Origin: ATX-6F1 sp943369485
GTDB lineage: Bacteria; Cyanobacteriota; Cyanobacteriia; PCC-6307; Cyanobiaceae
Direction: 5' to 3'
DNA length: 64,000 nucleotides
Assembly: GCA_943369485.1 (NCBI GenBank)
Contig: CALRNH020000008.1
Location: forward strand, 1 to 64,000
Shown here: one piece after another, positions 17,854-25,554 of the stretch
Layout: each line of letters opens with the position of its first letter
Position numbering within the stretch: position 1 is the first letter of the stretch
The notes under the pieces: generated by a model
What the model was told of the DNA's origin: nothing
The model's database searches: none
Seen by the model: only the letters and a program-made list of their open reading frames with translations
Program-made: the position numbers and the translations under genes

Positions 17854-18840
17854 ATGGGCATTACCCAGGGATTCGTGGGTGCGGTCGGCCATACCCCCCT
17901 GATCCGGCTCCAGGCCCTCAGCGAGCTCACCGGCTGCGAGATTCTGGGCAAGGCGGAGTTCATGAACCCCGGCGGATCCGTCAAGGACCGGGCCGCCCTC
18001 GGAATCCTGCTGGAGGCCGAGGCCAGCGGTGAGCTCAAGCCCGGCGGCACCGTGGTGGAGGGCACCGCCGGCAACACCGGCATCGGCCTGGCCCATCTCT
18101 GCAATGCCCGCGGCTACCGCAGCTTGATCGTGATCCCCGACACCCAGTCGGCGGAGAAGATCGGCCTGTTGCGCAGCCTGGGGGCGGAGGTGCGCACCGT
18201 GCCGGCGGTGCCCTACCGCGACCCCAACAACTACGTGCGCCTCTCCGGCCGGATTGCCGCCGAAACCCCCGGGGCGATCTGGGCCAATCAGTTCGACAAT
18301 CTGGCCAACCGGCGCGCCCACTACAACTCCACCGGCCCGGAAATCTGGGAGCAGACCGGTGGCAAGGTGGATGCCTGGGTGGCCGCCACCGGCACCGGCG
18401 GCACCTACGCCGGCGTGGCCCTGTTCCTGAAGGAACGCAATCCGCACGTGCGCTGCGTGATCGCCGATCCCCACGGCAGCGCCCTCTACAGCTGGGCCAC
18501 CAGCGGCGAATTGACGCTCGAGGGCAGCTCGATCACCGAGGGCATCGGCAACAGCCGGGTCACCGCCAACCTGGAGGGCGCGCCGGTGGATGACGCCGTG
18601 CGCATCGACGACCAGAGTGCCCTCGACACCATCTACCAGTTGCTCTGGCGCGAGGGACTGTTCATGGGCGGATCGGTGGGCATCAACGTGGCCGCGGCGG
18701 TGGAGACGGCCCGGCGTCTCGGGCCCGGCCACACGGTGGTGACCGTGCTCTGTGACAGCGGTGACCGTTACCGCTCCCGCCTCTACGACGGCGACTGGCT
18801 GGAAGGCAAGGGGCTGAGCCAGCCCCGGCGCGGCTCATGA
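17854..18840 (+). CDS. Cysteine synthase (O-acetylserine sulfhydrylase), PLP-dependent
   Basis: The enzyme makes cysteine from O-acetylserine and sulfide. The 328-residue protein has the PLP lysine K44 in GGSVKDRAAL, the phosphate or substrate loop EGTAGNTGIGLAH, and the PLP-phosphate loop ATGTGGTYAG. It belongs to the CysK/CysM/CBS fold type II group; the long loop VPAVPYRDPNNYVRLSG is more typical of a CysK branch found in cyanobacteria and fungi, so I leave the symbol open. It is divergent from the ergothioneine operon and its stop overlaps the start of the kinase gene (ATGA). Confidence 0.9.
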   Translation: MGITQGFVGAVGHTPLIRLQALSELTGCEILGKAEFMNPGGSVKDRAALGILLEAEASGELKPGGTVVEGTAGNTGIGLAHLCNARGYRSLIVIPDTQSAEKIGLLRSLGAEVRTVPAVPYRDPNNYVRLSGRIAAETPGAIWANQFDNLANRRAHYNSTGPEIWEQTGGKVDAWVAATGTGGTYAGVALFLKERNPHVRCVIADPHGSALYSWATSGELTLEGSSITEGIGNSRVTANLEGAPVDDAVRIDDQSALDTIYQLLWREGLFMGGSVGINVAAAVETARRLGPGHTVVTVLCDSGDRYRSRLYDGDWLEGKGLSQPRRGS

Positions 18841-20864
18841 GCGGCGCGTTGATCGGCGATCGCTACCGGCTGGAGGAGGAGCTCAGCAGCAGTGCCCAGG
18901 GGGTGCTGTGGCGGGCCAGCGACCAGTTGGCGGGCGAGGCGCCGATGGTGCTCCGCCAGCTGGCCCCGGGCCAGGATCAGCAGCGTTTCCGCGAGCTCTG
19001 GGGCCGCCTTCAAGGGGTGCTCCACCCCCAGGTGCCGCGCTTCGGTGGCGTCGTCCAGGACGGCGCCGACCTTTGGCTCGTGCGGGAGTGGCAGGGCGGT
19101 CCCACCTACCAGGAGCTGCGCTCGGCCCGGCAGGAGCGCCAGCTGGTGTTCGGCTCCGGTGAGGTGCTGCTGCTGCTGCGCCAGTTGTTGCCCGTGCTGG
19201 CGGTGCTCCACAGCCAGGAGCTGCTCCATGGCGATCTGACCCCCGCCAACCTGCTGCGGCGTGATCGCGACGGTCTGCCGGTGCTGCTGGATTTCGGCCT
19301 GGTGCGGGGGGTGGCGGCCACCGCCGCCCAGTCGGCTGGTCTGTTGGGGGCCACCCCCGGCTACGCGCCACCTGAGCTGGTGCGTGGGGAGCCGGCCCAG
19401 CCCTGGATGGACCTCTACAGCCTGGGGGTGGTGGCGCTGGCGCTGCTCACTGGCCAGGAGCCCGCCGATCTGCTCGATCCGGTCACCCTGGCCTGGCGGT
19501 TGCCCGCCGGCTTGGAGCCCGAGCCTGGCTTTCGGGAGGCCCTGCTGCGCCTGCTGGCGAGCGAACCCTCCGAGCGCTTTGCCTCGGCGGCGGCGGCCCT
19601 GCAGACCCTGCAGCAACTGCCCATGCCCGAGAGCACCGGGCCCGTGGCCCGGGCCGACCGCACCGTGGTGCTGGTGCCCCCAGCCCAGGCACTGCCCCCA
19701 ACTCCCGCCAGCCCATCGACGGCGCCCGAGCCTGAGCTGCCCCCCTTGCGACCCGCCGTGGCCGCGAGCGTCGATCTTCCTCCCCGCAGCCGCTTGGAGC
19801 AGAAGGAAGAGGAGGCCGAGGGCCGGCTCTGGCCAGTGGTGATCGCCCTGGTGCTCTCGGCGGTGGTGGGCACCACCCTCGGCTGGCTGCTGCTCAGCCG
19901 CGGCAAGGCCCCCACCCCTGATCCGGCCGCCTCCCTGCAGCTGCCTGCCAGCCTGCCGCCGGCGGAGGTGGACCAGCGCCAGCAACTGCTCAACCGTCTG
20001 AGGGCGCTGCAGATCGATCGGGCCTGGTTCCTAAAGCTGGTGGACGCCAGCCTGCTCGCCCAGTTCCCCGAACGGGGCGGTCGCCTGCCCAGCGACTCGC
20101 TTGAGGACGCGCCCCTGCGCAAGGTCTGGAACGAGCTGGCGGAGGAGTGGCTGGCCCGGGTGGAACAACTGCCTCCGGAGCTGCGCCGGCGCCTGGGCAG
20201 CTTCAGTGCCGGCGACTGGCAGACCCAGCAGACCCGCCTGGGGGCCCAGGGGCTGAGCCCAGCGGTGCTGCGGCAGCTGGTGTCGGGGTCGGCCCAGAAC
20301 TTGCTGCCCGGCCGCTCCGGTGAGGACATTCCCCCGGAGCCCTTTCGCCAGCTCTGGTATGCGGCGGCCCAGAAGAGCCTGGCCAACGTGCAGATCGAGC
20401 AGATCCAGACCCAGCTCGGTCAGACCCGGGTGCTCTCGGCCCAGGTTGAGGCGGGTGGCGCCCGTCTGTTCCCGATCCAGATCGGCCCCGGCTCTCGGCT
20501 GGTGCTGGGGGTCAACGGTTCGCCGCTGATGCAGATGAGCGTGTTCGCGGCCGACGGCGCTCTGCTGGAGGCCAAGGGCCCCCTGCGGGTGATCAGCCTC
20601 GAGCGGATCACCAGCGCGCCGGTGCAGCTGCTGATCACCAACGAAGGGGTGGCGCCGGCCCTGATCACCCTGTCGTTGCGCGTGGATCCGGCCCCGCCGG
20701 TGACGCCGACCACCCCGACCACCCCGGGTGAGCCCACCCCGACCGATCCGCTTCCCAGCACACCCAACCCCGAGCCAACCCCGACACCCGCGCCCACCCC
20801 ATCAGGGCCCACGGGGCCCACCCCGCCACCGCCGGTGCCCGGCTCCGAACCCAAGGCGAACTGA
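18837..20864 (+). CDS. Atypical membrane-anchored Ser/Thr protein kinase
   Basis: The protein has 675 residues. An N-terminal kinase domain (about 5-265) keeps the catalytic loop HGD (131-133) with N138 and the metal-binding DFG (152-154), but the glycine loop is degraded (LSSSAQGV) and the ATP-binding lysine is replaced by R40 in MVLRQL. A proline-rich stretch leads to one transmembrane helix at about 331-354, then an extracytoplasmic region with a beta-rich part near 530-600 and a Pro/Thr-rich tail of TPT-like repeats. It may be weakly active or a pseudokinase sensor. It is translationally coupled to cysteine synthase (ATGA) and converges on smpB. Confidence 0.8.
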   Translation: MSGALIGDRYRLEEELSSSAQGVLWRASDQLAGEAPMVLRQLAPGQDQQRFRELWGRLQGVLHPQVPRFGGVVQDGADLWLVREWQGGPTYQELRSARQERQLVFGSGEVLLLLRQLLPVLAVLHSQELLHGDLTPANLLRRDRDGLPVLLDFGLVRGVAATAAQSAGLLGATPGYAPPELVRGEPAQPWMDLYSLGVVALALLTGQEPADLLDPVTLAWRLPAGLEPEPGFREALLRLLASEPSERFASAAAALQTLQQLPMPESTGPVARADRTVVLVPPAQALPPTPASPSTAPEPELPPLRPAVAASVDLPPRSRLEQKEEEAEGRLWPVVIALVLSAVVGTTLGWLLLSRGKAPTPDPAASLQLPASLPPAEVDQRQQLLNRLRALQIDRAWFLKLVDASLLAQFPERGGRLPSDSLEDAPLRKVWNELAEEWLARVEQLPPELRRRLGSFSAGDWQTQQTRLGAQGLSPAVLRQLVSGSAQNLLPGRSGEDIPPEPFRQLWYAAAQKSLANVQIEQIQTQLGQTRVLSAQVEAGGARLFPIQIGPGSRLVLGVNGSPLMQMSVFAADGALLEAKGPLRVISLERITSAPVQLLITNEGVAPALITLSLRVDPAPPVTPTTPTTPGEPTPTDPLPSTPNPEPTPTPAPTPSGPTGPTPPPPVPGSEPKAN

Positions 20865-20873
20865 GCGCTGGGA

Positions 20874-21371
20874 TCAGATCCGCGCGATCGCGGCGCGGGT
20901 TTCCTTTGCATCCTGCTTGCGCTTCTCCTCCTGGCGCTTGTCGTGGAGCTTGCGGCCCTTGGCCAGGCCAAGGGTGAGCTTGATCCAGGAGCCCTTGAGG
21001 TGGAGGTTGAGCGGCACCAGGGTGAGACCCTTCTGATCGAGGGCGACGCGGAACTTGTCGATCTCGCGCCGGTGGGCGAGCAGTTTGCGAACGCGCAGCG
21101 GCTCGTGGTTGAAGTACGCGCCCGCATGGCTGTGGGGGGAGATGTGCACGTTGTGCAGCTGCAGCTCGCCGCCCCTGATCAGGCAGAAGCCATCCCGCAG
21201 GTTGGCCTTGCCGGCGCGGATCGATTTCACCTCAGTGCCCAGCAGCTCCACGCCGGTTTCGAGCGTGTCGATGATCTCGTACTGATGGCGCGCGAAGCGG
21301 TTGTCCGCCAGCAGCTTGTTGGCGGCGTCCCGTGCTGCCTTGGCGGTCTTCTTGCCTCCGCCCTTCGCCAT
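20874..21371 (-). CDS. smpB: SsrA-binding protein SmpB
   Basis: SmpB binds tmRNA and rescues stalled ribosomes in trans-translation. From ATG 21371 it has 165 residues (a GTG one codon earlier is unlikely). Family landmarks are NRFARHQYEIIDTLETGVEL, the RNA-contacting GTEVKSIRAGKANLRD, and the basic C-terminal tail KGRKLHDKRQEEKRKQDAKE. The tmRNA gene itself is not in this window. It is convergent with the kinase and divergent from ruvB, with 51 bases between starts. Confidence 0.96.
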   Translation of the reverse strand: MAKGGGKKTAKAARDAANKLLADNRFARHQYEIIDTLETGVELLGTEVKSIRAGKANLRDGFCLIRGGELQLHNVHISPHSHAGAYFNHEPLRVRKLLAHRREIDKFRVALDQKGLTLVPLNLHLKGSWIKLTLGLAKGRKLHDKRQEEKRKQDAKETRAAIARI

Positions 21372-21422
21372 CACCGTCCCTGGACTCTTCCGACCCTAGG
21401 CAGGGGCCGGTACCCTCGCCCC

Positions 21423-22532
21423 ATGGCGATCGTTTCCTCAGGGGCCGGAAGGGGTGCTGGCGCCGGTGGGCGTTCCCCCCGCAAGTCGGCGGTTCCAGCT
21501 GGGGAGCCTCTGGCGAACCGGCCGCGGCTGGTGGATCCAGGAACCCTGGCGGAGGAGAGCGCGCCCGACGCCCCCGTGCTGCGGGAGGACAGCCTGCGCC
21601 CCCGCCGCCTGGGCGACTACATCGGCCAGCGGGAGCTCAAGCAGGTGCTGGGCATCGCCATCGAGGCCACCCGCCACCGGGGCGAGGCGCTCGATCATGT
21701 GCTGCTCTACGGACCGCCGGGGCTGGGCAAGACCACCATGGCCCTGGTGCTGGCCGAGGAGCTGGGGGTGCGCTGCCGTATCACCAGCGCGCCGGCCCTG
21801 GAGCGCCCCCGCGACATCGTGGGTCTGCTGGTGAACCTGCAGCCCCATGAGCTGCTGTTCATCGACGAGATCCATCGGCTCAACCGGGTGGCCGAGGAAC
21901 TGCTCTACCCGGCGATGGAGGATTTCAGGCTCGATCTCACCGTGGGCATGGGTGCTTCGGCGCGCACCCGCAGTCTGCCGATCGCCCCCTTCACCCTGGT
22001 GGGCGCCACCACCCGTGCCGGTTCGCTCAGTTCACCCCTGCGGGATCGCTTTGGGCTGGTGCAGCGGCTGGAGTTCTACGACCTGCCTGATCTTCAGGCG
22101 ATCGTGGAGCGGGCGGCGGGCCTGCTGAAGCTGAATCTGAAGCCGTTGGCGGCCCTTGAGGTGGCCCGGCGCTGCCGTGGCACGCCCCGGATCGCCAACA
22201 GGCTGCTGCGGCGGGTGCGCGACGTGGCCAGCGTGGGGGGCCACGGCGCCATCAGCGCCGAGCTGGTGGGCGAGGCCCTCAGCTTGCACCGGGTCGATGA
22301 ACGCGGCCTCGACGCCAGCGACCGCCGCTTGATGTTGCTGCTGCTGGAGGGTTATGGCGGCGGCCCGGTGGGCCTCGACACCCTGGCGGCGGGCCTGGGC
22401 GAGGACCCCGCCACCTTGGAGTCGGTGGTGGAGCCGTTCCTGTTGCAACTCGGCTTTCTGCAGCGCACCCCCCGCGGTCGGGTCGTGACCGCAAGGGGCC
22501 GGGAGCACCTCGGCTGGCCGGAGGCGGTTTGA
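21423..22532 (+). CDS. ruvB: Holliday junction branch migration helicase RuvB
   Basis: RuvB is the AAA+ motor that drives Holliday junction migration with RuvA. From ATG 21423 the protein has 369 residues; a longer open frame upstream runs across smpB and is not coding. Walker A is GPPGLGKTT, Walker B LFIDEIHRLN, sensor 1 LVGATTRAGSLSSPLRDRF, and the arginine-rich CRGTPRIANRLLRRVRD follows, ending in the winged helix FLQRTPRGRVVT. The N-terminal 45 residues are a low-complexity extension usual in cyanobacteria. Its stop overlaps the next start (ATGA). Confidence 0.97.
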   Translation: MAIVSSGAGRGAGAGGRSPRKSAVPAGEPLANRPRLVDPGTLAEESAPDAPVLREDSLRPRRLGDYIGQRELKQVLGIAIEATRHRGEALDHVLLYGPPGLGKTTMALVLAEELGVRCRITSAPALERPRDIVGLLVNLQPHELLFIDEIHRLNRVAEELLYPAMEDFRLDLTVGMGASARTRSLPIAPFTLVGATTRAGSLSSPLRDRFGLVQRLEFYDLPDLQAIVERAAGLLKLNLKPLAALEVARRCRGTPRIANRLLRRVRDVASVGGHGAISAELVGEALSLHRVDERGLDASDRRLMLLLLEGYGGGPVGLDTLAAGLGEDPATLESVVEPFLLQLGFLQRTPRGRVVTARGREHLGWPEAV

Positions 22533-23293
22533 TGATTGGGGGGCCATTGCTGGGGCCACCGCTGCTGGCCCTTGTGCTGGCGGTGCAGCTGGCTTTGCCC
22601 CAGTTGTTCGATCAGGCGCTGGCCGCCAGTCAGGCGGGACGCTTCGGTGACGCCCTGCCCCTGTGGGATCGAGTGCTGGAGGAGACGCCTGAATCGGCCT
22701 CCGCCTGGAGCAACCGCGGCAACGTGCAGCTGGCTCTGGGCCGGCCTGAGGCGGCGATCGCCGACCAGAACCGGGCCATGGCCTTGGAGCCGGACAGTCC
22801 CGATCCTCACCTCAATCGCGGCACCGCCGAGGAGGCCCTGAAGCAGTGGCCCGAGGCGGAGGCCGATTACCGCTGGATCCTTGAACGCGACCCCGCCGAT
22901 GCCTCCGCCCTCTACAACCTGGGTAACGTGCACGGCTCCCTGGGGGATTGGAGCGCGGCCCGGGCTGATTTCGAAGCTGCCAGTGCCGCCAGGCCTGGCT
23001 TCGCCATGGCCCGTTCCAGCGGTGCCCTGGCCACCTTTCAGCTGGGGGAGCTGGAGAGCGCCGAGCGGCAGCTGCGCTCGCTGATCCGCCGCTATCCGAT
23101 GTTCGCCGACGCCCGCGCCGGCCTCACCGCCCTCTTGTGGAGCCGGGGTGCCAGCGGTGAGGCCGAAAGCAACTGGACAGCGGCCTCGGGTCTTGATCCC
23201 CGCTACGGCCAGCCAGAATGGTTGCTCGAGCAGCGGCGTTGGCCACCGGAGCCCGTTCACGCCCTCGAGGATTTCCTCGCCCTCACCCGCTGA
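22529..23293 (+). CDS. TPR-repeat protein with N-terminal signal/anchor
   Basis: The 254-residue protein begins with a hydrophobic segment (about residues 5-25) that could be a signal peptide or anchor, then carries about five tetratricopeptide repeats, such as SASAWSNRGNVQLALGRPEA and ALYNLGNVHGSLGDWSAARA. TPR arrays are protein-binding scaffolds; the partner is unknown, and a lumenal or periplasmic site is inferred from the leader. It is coupled to ruvB (ATGA) and to the following amidohydrolase (TGATG). Confidence 0.82.
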   Translation: MMIGGPLLGPPLLALVLAVQLALPQLFDQALAASQAGRFGDALPLWDRVLEETPESASAWSNRGNVQLALGRPEAAIADQNRAMALEPDSPDPHLNRGTAEEALKQWPEAEADYRWILERDPADASALYNLGNVHGSLGDWSAARADFEAASAARPGFAMARSSGALATFQLGELESAERQLRSLIRRYPMFADARAGLTALLWSRGASGEAESNWTAASGLDPRYGQPEWLLEQRRWPPEPVHALEDFLALTR

Positions 23294-24501
23294 TGTCCCC
23301 CGCCGCAAGGGCTTCCACTGATCTCTGGCATGGTCTGGGGCTGGATGGTGCCCTGGCGGAGGCCCTGCCCCAGTGGATCGGCCTGCGGCGCCACCTCCAT
23401 GCCCACCCGGAGCTGAGCGGCGAGGAGCACCAGAGCGCTGCTTTGGTGGCCGGTGAGCTGCGCCAGTGGGGTTGGCGGGTGCGCGAGGGGGTGGGCCGCA
23501 CCGGCGTGGTGGCGGAACTTGGCCCTTCCCATGGTCCTCTGGTGGCCCTGCGGGTCGACATGGATGCCCTGCCGGTGGAGGAGCGCACGGGGCTGGCCTA
23601 CGCCTCCACCCGTCAGGGGTTGATGCACGCCTGTGGCCATGATCTCCACACCACCTTGGGGCTCGGGGTGGCCCAGCTCCTGGCGCCCCACGCGGATCGG
23701 CTCAAGGGCCGGGTGCGGCTGCTGTTCCAGCCCGCTGAGGAGATCGCCCAGGGGGCCGGCTGGATGGTGGCCGACGGGGCGATGGAGGGGGTGGACGCCC
23801 TGTTCGGGGTGCACGTGTTCCCCAGCCTGCCGGTGGGCTCGATCGGTGTGCGCAGCGGCGGCCTCACGGCCGCAGCGGGAGAGTTGGAGGTGGAGGTGCT
23901 GGGGGAGGGGGGCCACGGCGCCCGGCCCCACCAGAGCACCGATGCGATCTGGATTGCCGCCCGGGTGGTGAGCGGTCTGCAGGAGGCGATCAGCCGCCGG
24001 CTCGATGCCCTGCACCCGGTGGTGGTGAGCTTCGGGCGCATCGAGGGCGGCAGGGCCTTCAACGTGATCGCCGACCACGTGCGCCTGCTGGGCACCGTGC
24101 GTTGCCTGGATCCCGACGTTCATGCCCAGCTGCCGGGCTGGATCGAGGACACCGTGCAAGCCATCTGCCGCGGCTACGGCGGTGAGGCGCGGGTGCGCTA
24201 CCGCTGCATCGCCCCGCCGGTGCAGAACGACCCTGATCTCACGGACCTGGTCGAGGAGGCCGCGATTGAGCGGCTGGGGCGCGCCCGGGTGCTGCGCCTG
24301 GAGCAGCCGTCCCTGGGGGCGGAGGATTTCGCCATGCTCCTTCAGCACACCCGCGGCACGATGTTCCGCCTCGGGGTGGCCGGACCCCAGGGCTGCACAC
24401 CGCTGCACAGCAACAGCTTCGATCCCGATGAGGGGGCCGTGGCGGTGGGAGTGCAGGTTCTCACCTTGAGCCTGCTGCGCTGGCTGGAGCGGCAGCGATG
24501 A
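23293..24501 (+). CDS. M20-family amidohydrolase (hippurate hydrolase/N-acyl amino acid type)
   Basis: This metal-dependent peptidase-like enzyme has 402 residues from ATG 23293. Metal ligands appear in HACGHDLHTT and in the pair PAEEIAQGA, with the dimerisation-domain motif GHGARPHQSTDAI and the late VRYRCIAPPVQND region. Family members remove acyl groups from amino acids or cleave indole-amino acid conjugates; the substrate cannot be told from sequence. Start and stop codons overlap with both neighbours, making a ruvB-TPR-amidohydrolase-small protein chain. Confidence 0.9.
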   Translation: MSPAARASTDLWHGLGLDGALAEALPQWIGLRRHLHAHPELSGEEHQSAALVAGELRQWGWRVREGVGRTGVVAELGPSHGPLVALRVDMDALPVEERTGLAYASTRQGLMHACGHDLHTTLGLGVAQLLAPHADRLKGRVRLLFQPAEEIAQGAGWMVADGAMEGVDALFGVHVFPSLPVGSIGVRSGGLTAAAGELEVEVLGEGGHGARPHQSTDAIWIAARVVSGLQEAISRRLDALHPVVVSFGRIEGGRAFNVIADHVRLLGTVRCLDPDVHAQLPGWIEDTVQAICRGYGGEARVRYRCIAPPVQNDPDLTDLVEEAAIERLGRARVLRLEQPSLGAEDFAMLLQHTRGTMFRLGVAGPQGCTPLHSNSFDPDEGAVAVGVQVLTLSLLRWLERQR

Positions 24502-24704
24502 CCAGGCGTCTGCTGGCCCTGGCCTCGCCGCTGCTGATTCTTCTGGCGCTGCTGGTCATGCTCACCCGCCAGGAACGTGAACGGCTCCAGGCCGTGCCGG
24601 CCCTGCTGATCGGTTCAGGGCTGCTGGCCACCAGCGCCATCGTGCGGGCCCAGCGCCGCCGGGCCCTGCTGGGCGCCCTACGGTCGGAGAAGCCGGGTCG
24701 TTGA
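24498..24704 (+). CDS. Small two-helix membrane protein (possibly DUF3188)
   Basis: This 68-residue protein has two hydrophobic stretches (about 5-22 and 34-50) separated by the charged loop TRQERERLQAV, and a basic C-terminus QRRRALLGALRSEKPGR. It resembles the short cyanobacterial DUF3188 family by size and pattern, but I am unsure of that name. It overlaps the amidohydrolase by four bases (ATGA). Function unknown. Confidence 0.65.
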   Translation: MTRRLLALASPLLILLALLVMLTRQERERLQAVPALLIGSGLLATSAIVRAQRRRALLGALRSEKPGR

Positions 24705-24716
24705 AGGAGACGCTTG

Positions 24717-25304
24717 ATGGATCTGGAGTTGATCAAGCAGGCGATCGTTTCTGGAGACCCCAGCCGCTCGATGCCAGCGCTGGTGGGTTTACGGGCGGTG
24801 GAGGTGGAGCAGGCGGTGCCCCTGCTGTTGCTGGGGCTTGAGCAGGAGGTGTTCATGGTGCGCTCGTTGAGTTGCGCGGGCCTGGGGCAGAAACGCAACG
24901 AAGTGGGCTGGCAGGCCCTGGTGGAGGCCCTGCGCCACGATGGCGACCCGAATGTGCGGGCCGAGGCGGCGAACGCCCTGGTGAGCCATGGGGTGGCGCG
25001 CGCCTGGCCGCTGGTGCGGGAGGCTTTTGAGCGTGATGGCCAGTGGTTGGTGCGCTGCAGCATCCTCTCGGCTCTCGCCGAGCAGCCGGAGATGGGGCCG
25101 GCAGCGCTGCTGGAGCTGGCCCAGCTGGCCCTGGCCGACGGCGATGGCAGCGTGCGCGTGGGTGGTACCGAGATCCTCGGCCGACTGGTTCGGGAGGCGA
25201 CTGTGCCGCAGATCACCTCCGCCGCGCGGAATCTGTTAGTGGCTCTGCAGCAGGACGGGGACCACCGGGTGGTGGCCGCGGCCCTCAATGGATTGGGGGG
25301 CTAG
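24717..25304 (+). CDS. HEAT-repeat protein (CpcE/NblB-like)
   Basis: The 195-residue protein consists of about five HEAT-like repeats, for example VFMVRSLSCAGLGQKRNEVG and GDPNVRAEAANALVSHGV. In cyanobacteria this repeat type occurs in bilin lyases (CpcE), the phycobilisome degradation protein NblB and related scaffolds. No partner lyase subunit is adjacent, so a bilin role is only a possibility. ATG 24717 is preceded by a good ribosome binding site (GAAGGAGA). It lies upstream of the thiC riboswitch. Confidence 0.78.
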   Translation: MDLELIKQAIVSGDPSRSMPALVGLRAVEVEQAVPLLLLGLEQEVFMVRSLSCAGLGQKRNEVGWQALVEALRHDGDPNVRAEAANALVSHGVARAWPLVREAFERDGQWLVRCSILSALAEQPEMGPAALLELAQLALADGDGSVRVGGTEILGRLVREATVPQITSAARNLLVALQQDGDHRVVAAALNGLGG

Positions 25305-25366
25305 GTCGCCGGCTCAACTCCGTCTCTCCCTTTAACGAAACAGCCTTGCTAGGTTTCCGCAGTCAC

Positions 25367-25454
25367 TAGGGGTGCCCGGCCGATCAGACGGCCTGGGCTG
25401 AGATCACACCCTCCGAACCTGATCCGGGTCATGCCGGCGCAGGGAAGTGCCCCG
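25367..25454 (+). promoter_or_regulatory. TPP riboswitch (THI box) in the thiC leader
   Basis: The leader contains the two diagnostic THI-box blocks: CTGAGA within GGGCTGAGATCACACCC (25396-25412), and ACCTGATCCGGGTCATGCCG followed by GCGCAGGGA (to about 25445). Outer bases GGGGTGC and GTGCCCC can form helix P1. When thiamine pyrophosphate binds, expression of thiC should fall. About 100 bases separate the aptamer from the start codon; I see no classical terminator with a T-tract there, so control may be at translation initiation. Confidence 0.93.
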
Positions 25455-25554
25455 AAATCTGCCTTGCCTTCGGGCCCGGTGGGCATCGGCTCCGGAGACG
25501 ACCTCGCTCAGCCGACTGTCCCCGGCCCCGTTCACCGCCCTATCCCCCACGATC

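Noticed and set aside
20943..21422. In-frame upstream extension of ruvB
   Set aside because: It is antisense to smpB; RuvB N-termini fit ATG 21423.
23257..24408. Long minus-strand open frame opposite the amidohydrolase
   Set aside because: It is a product of high third-position G+C; its translation is low-complexity and His/Gln/Pro-rich, while the plus strand encodes a complete M20 enzyme.
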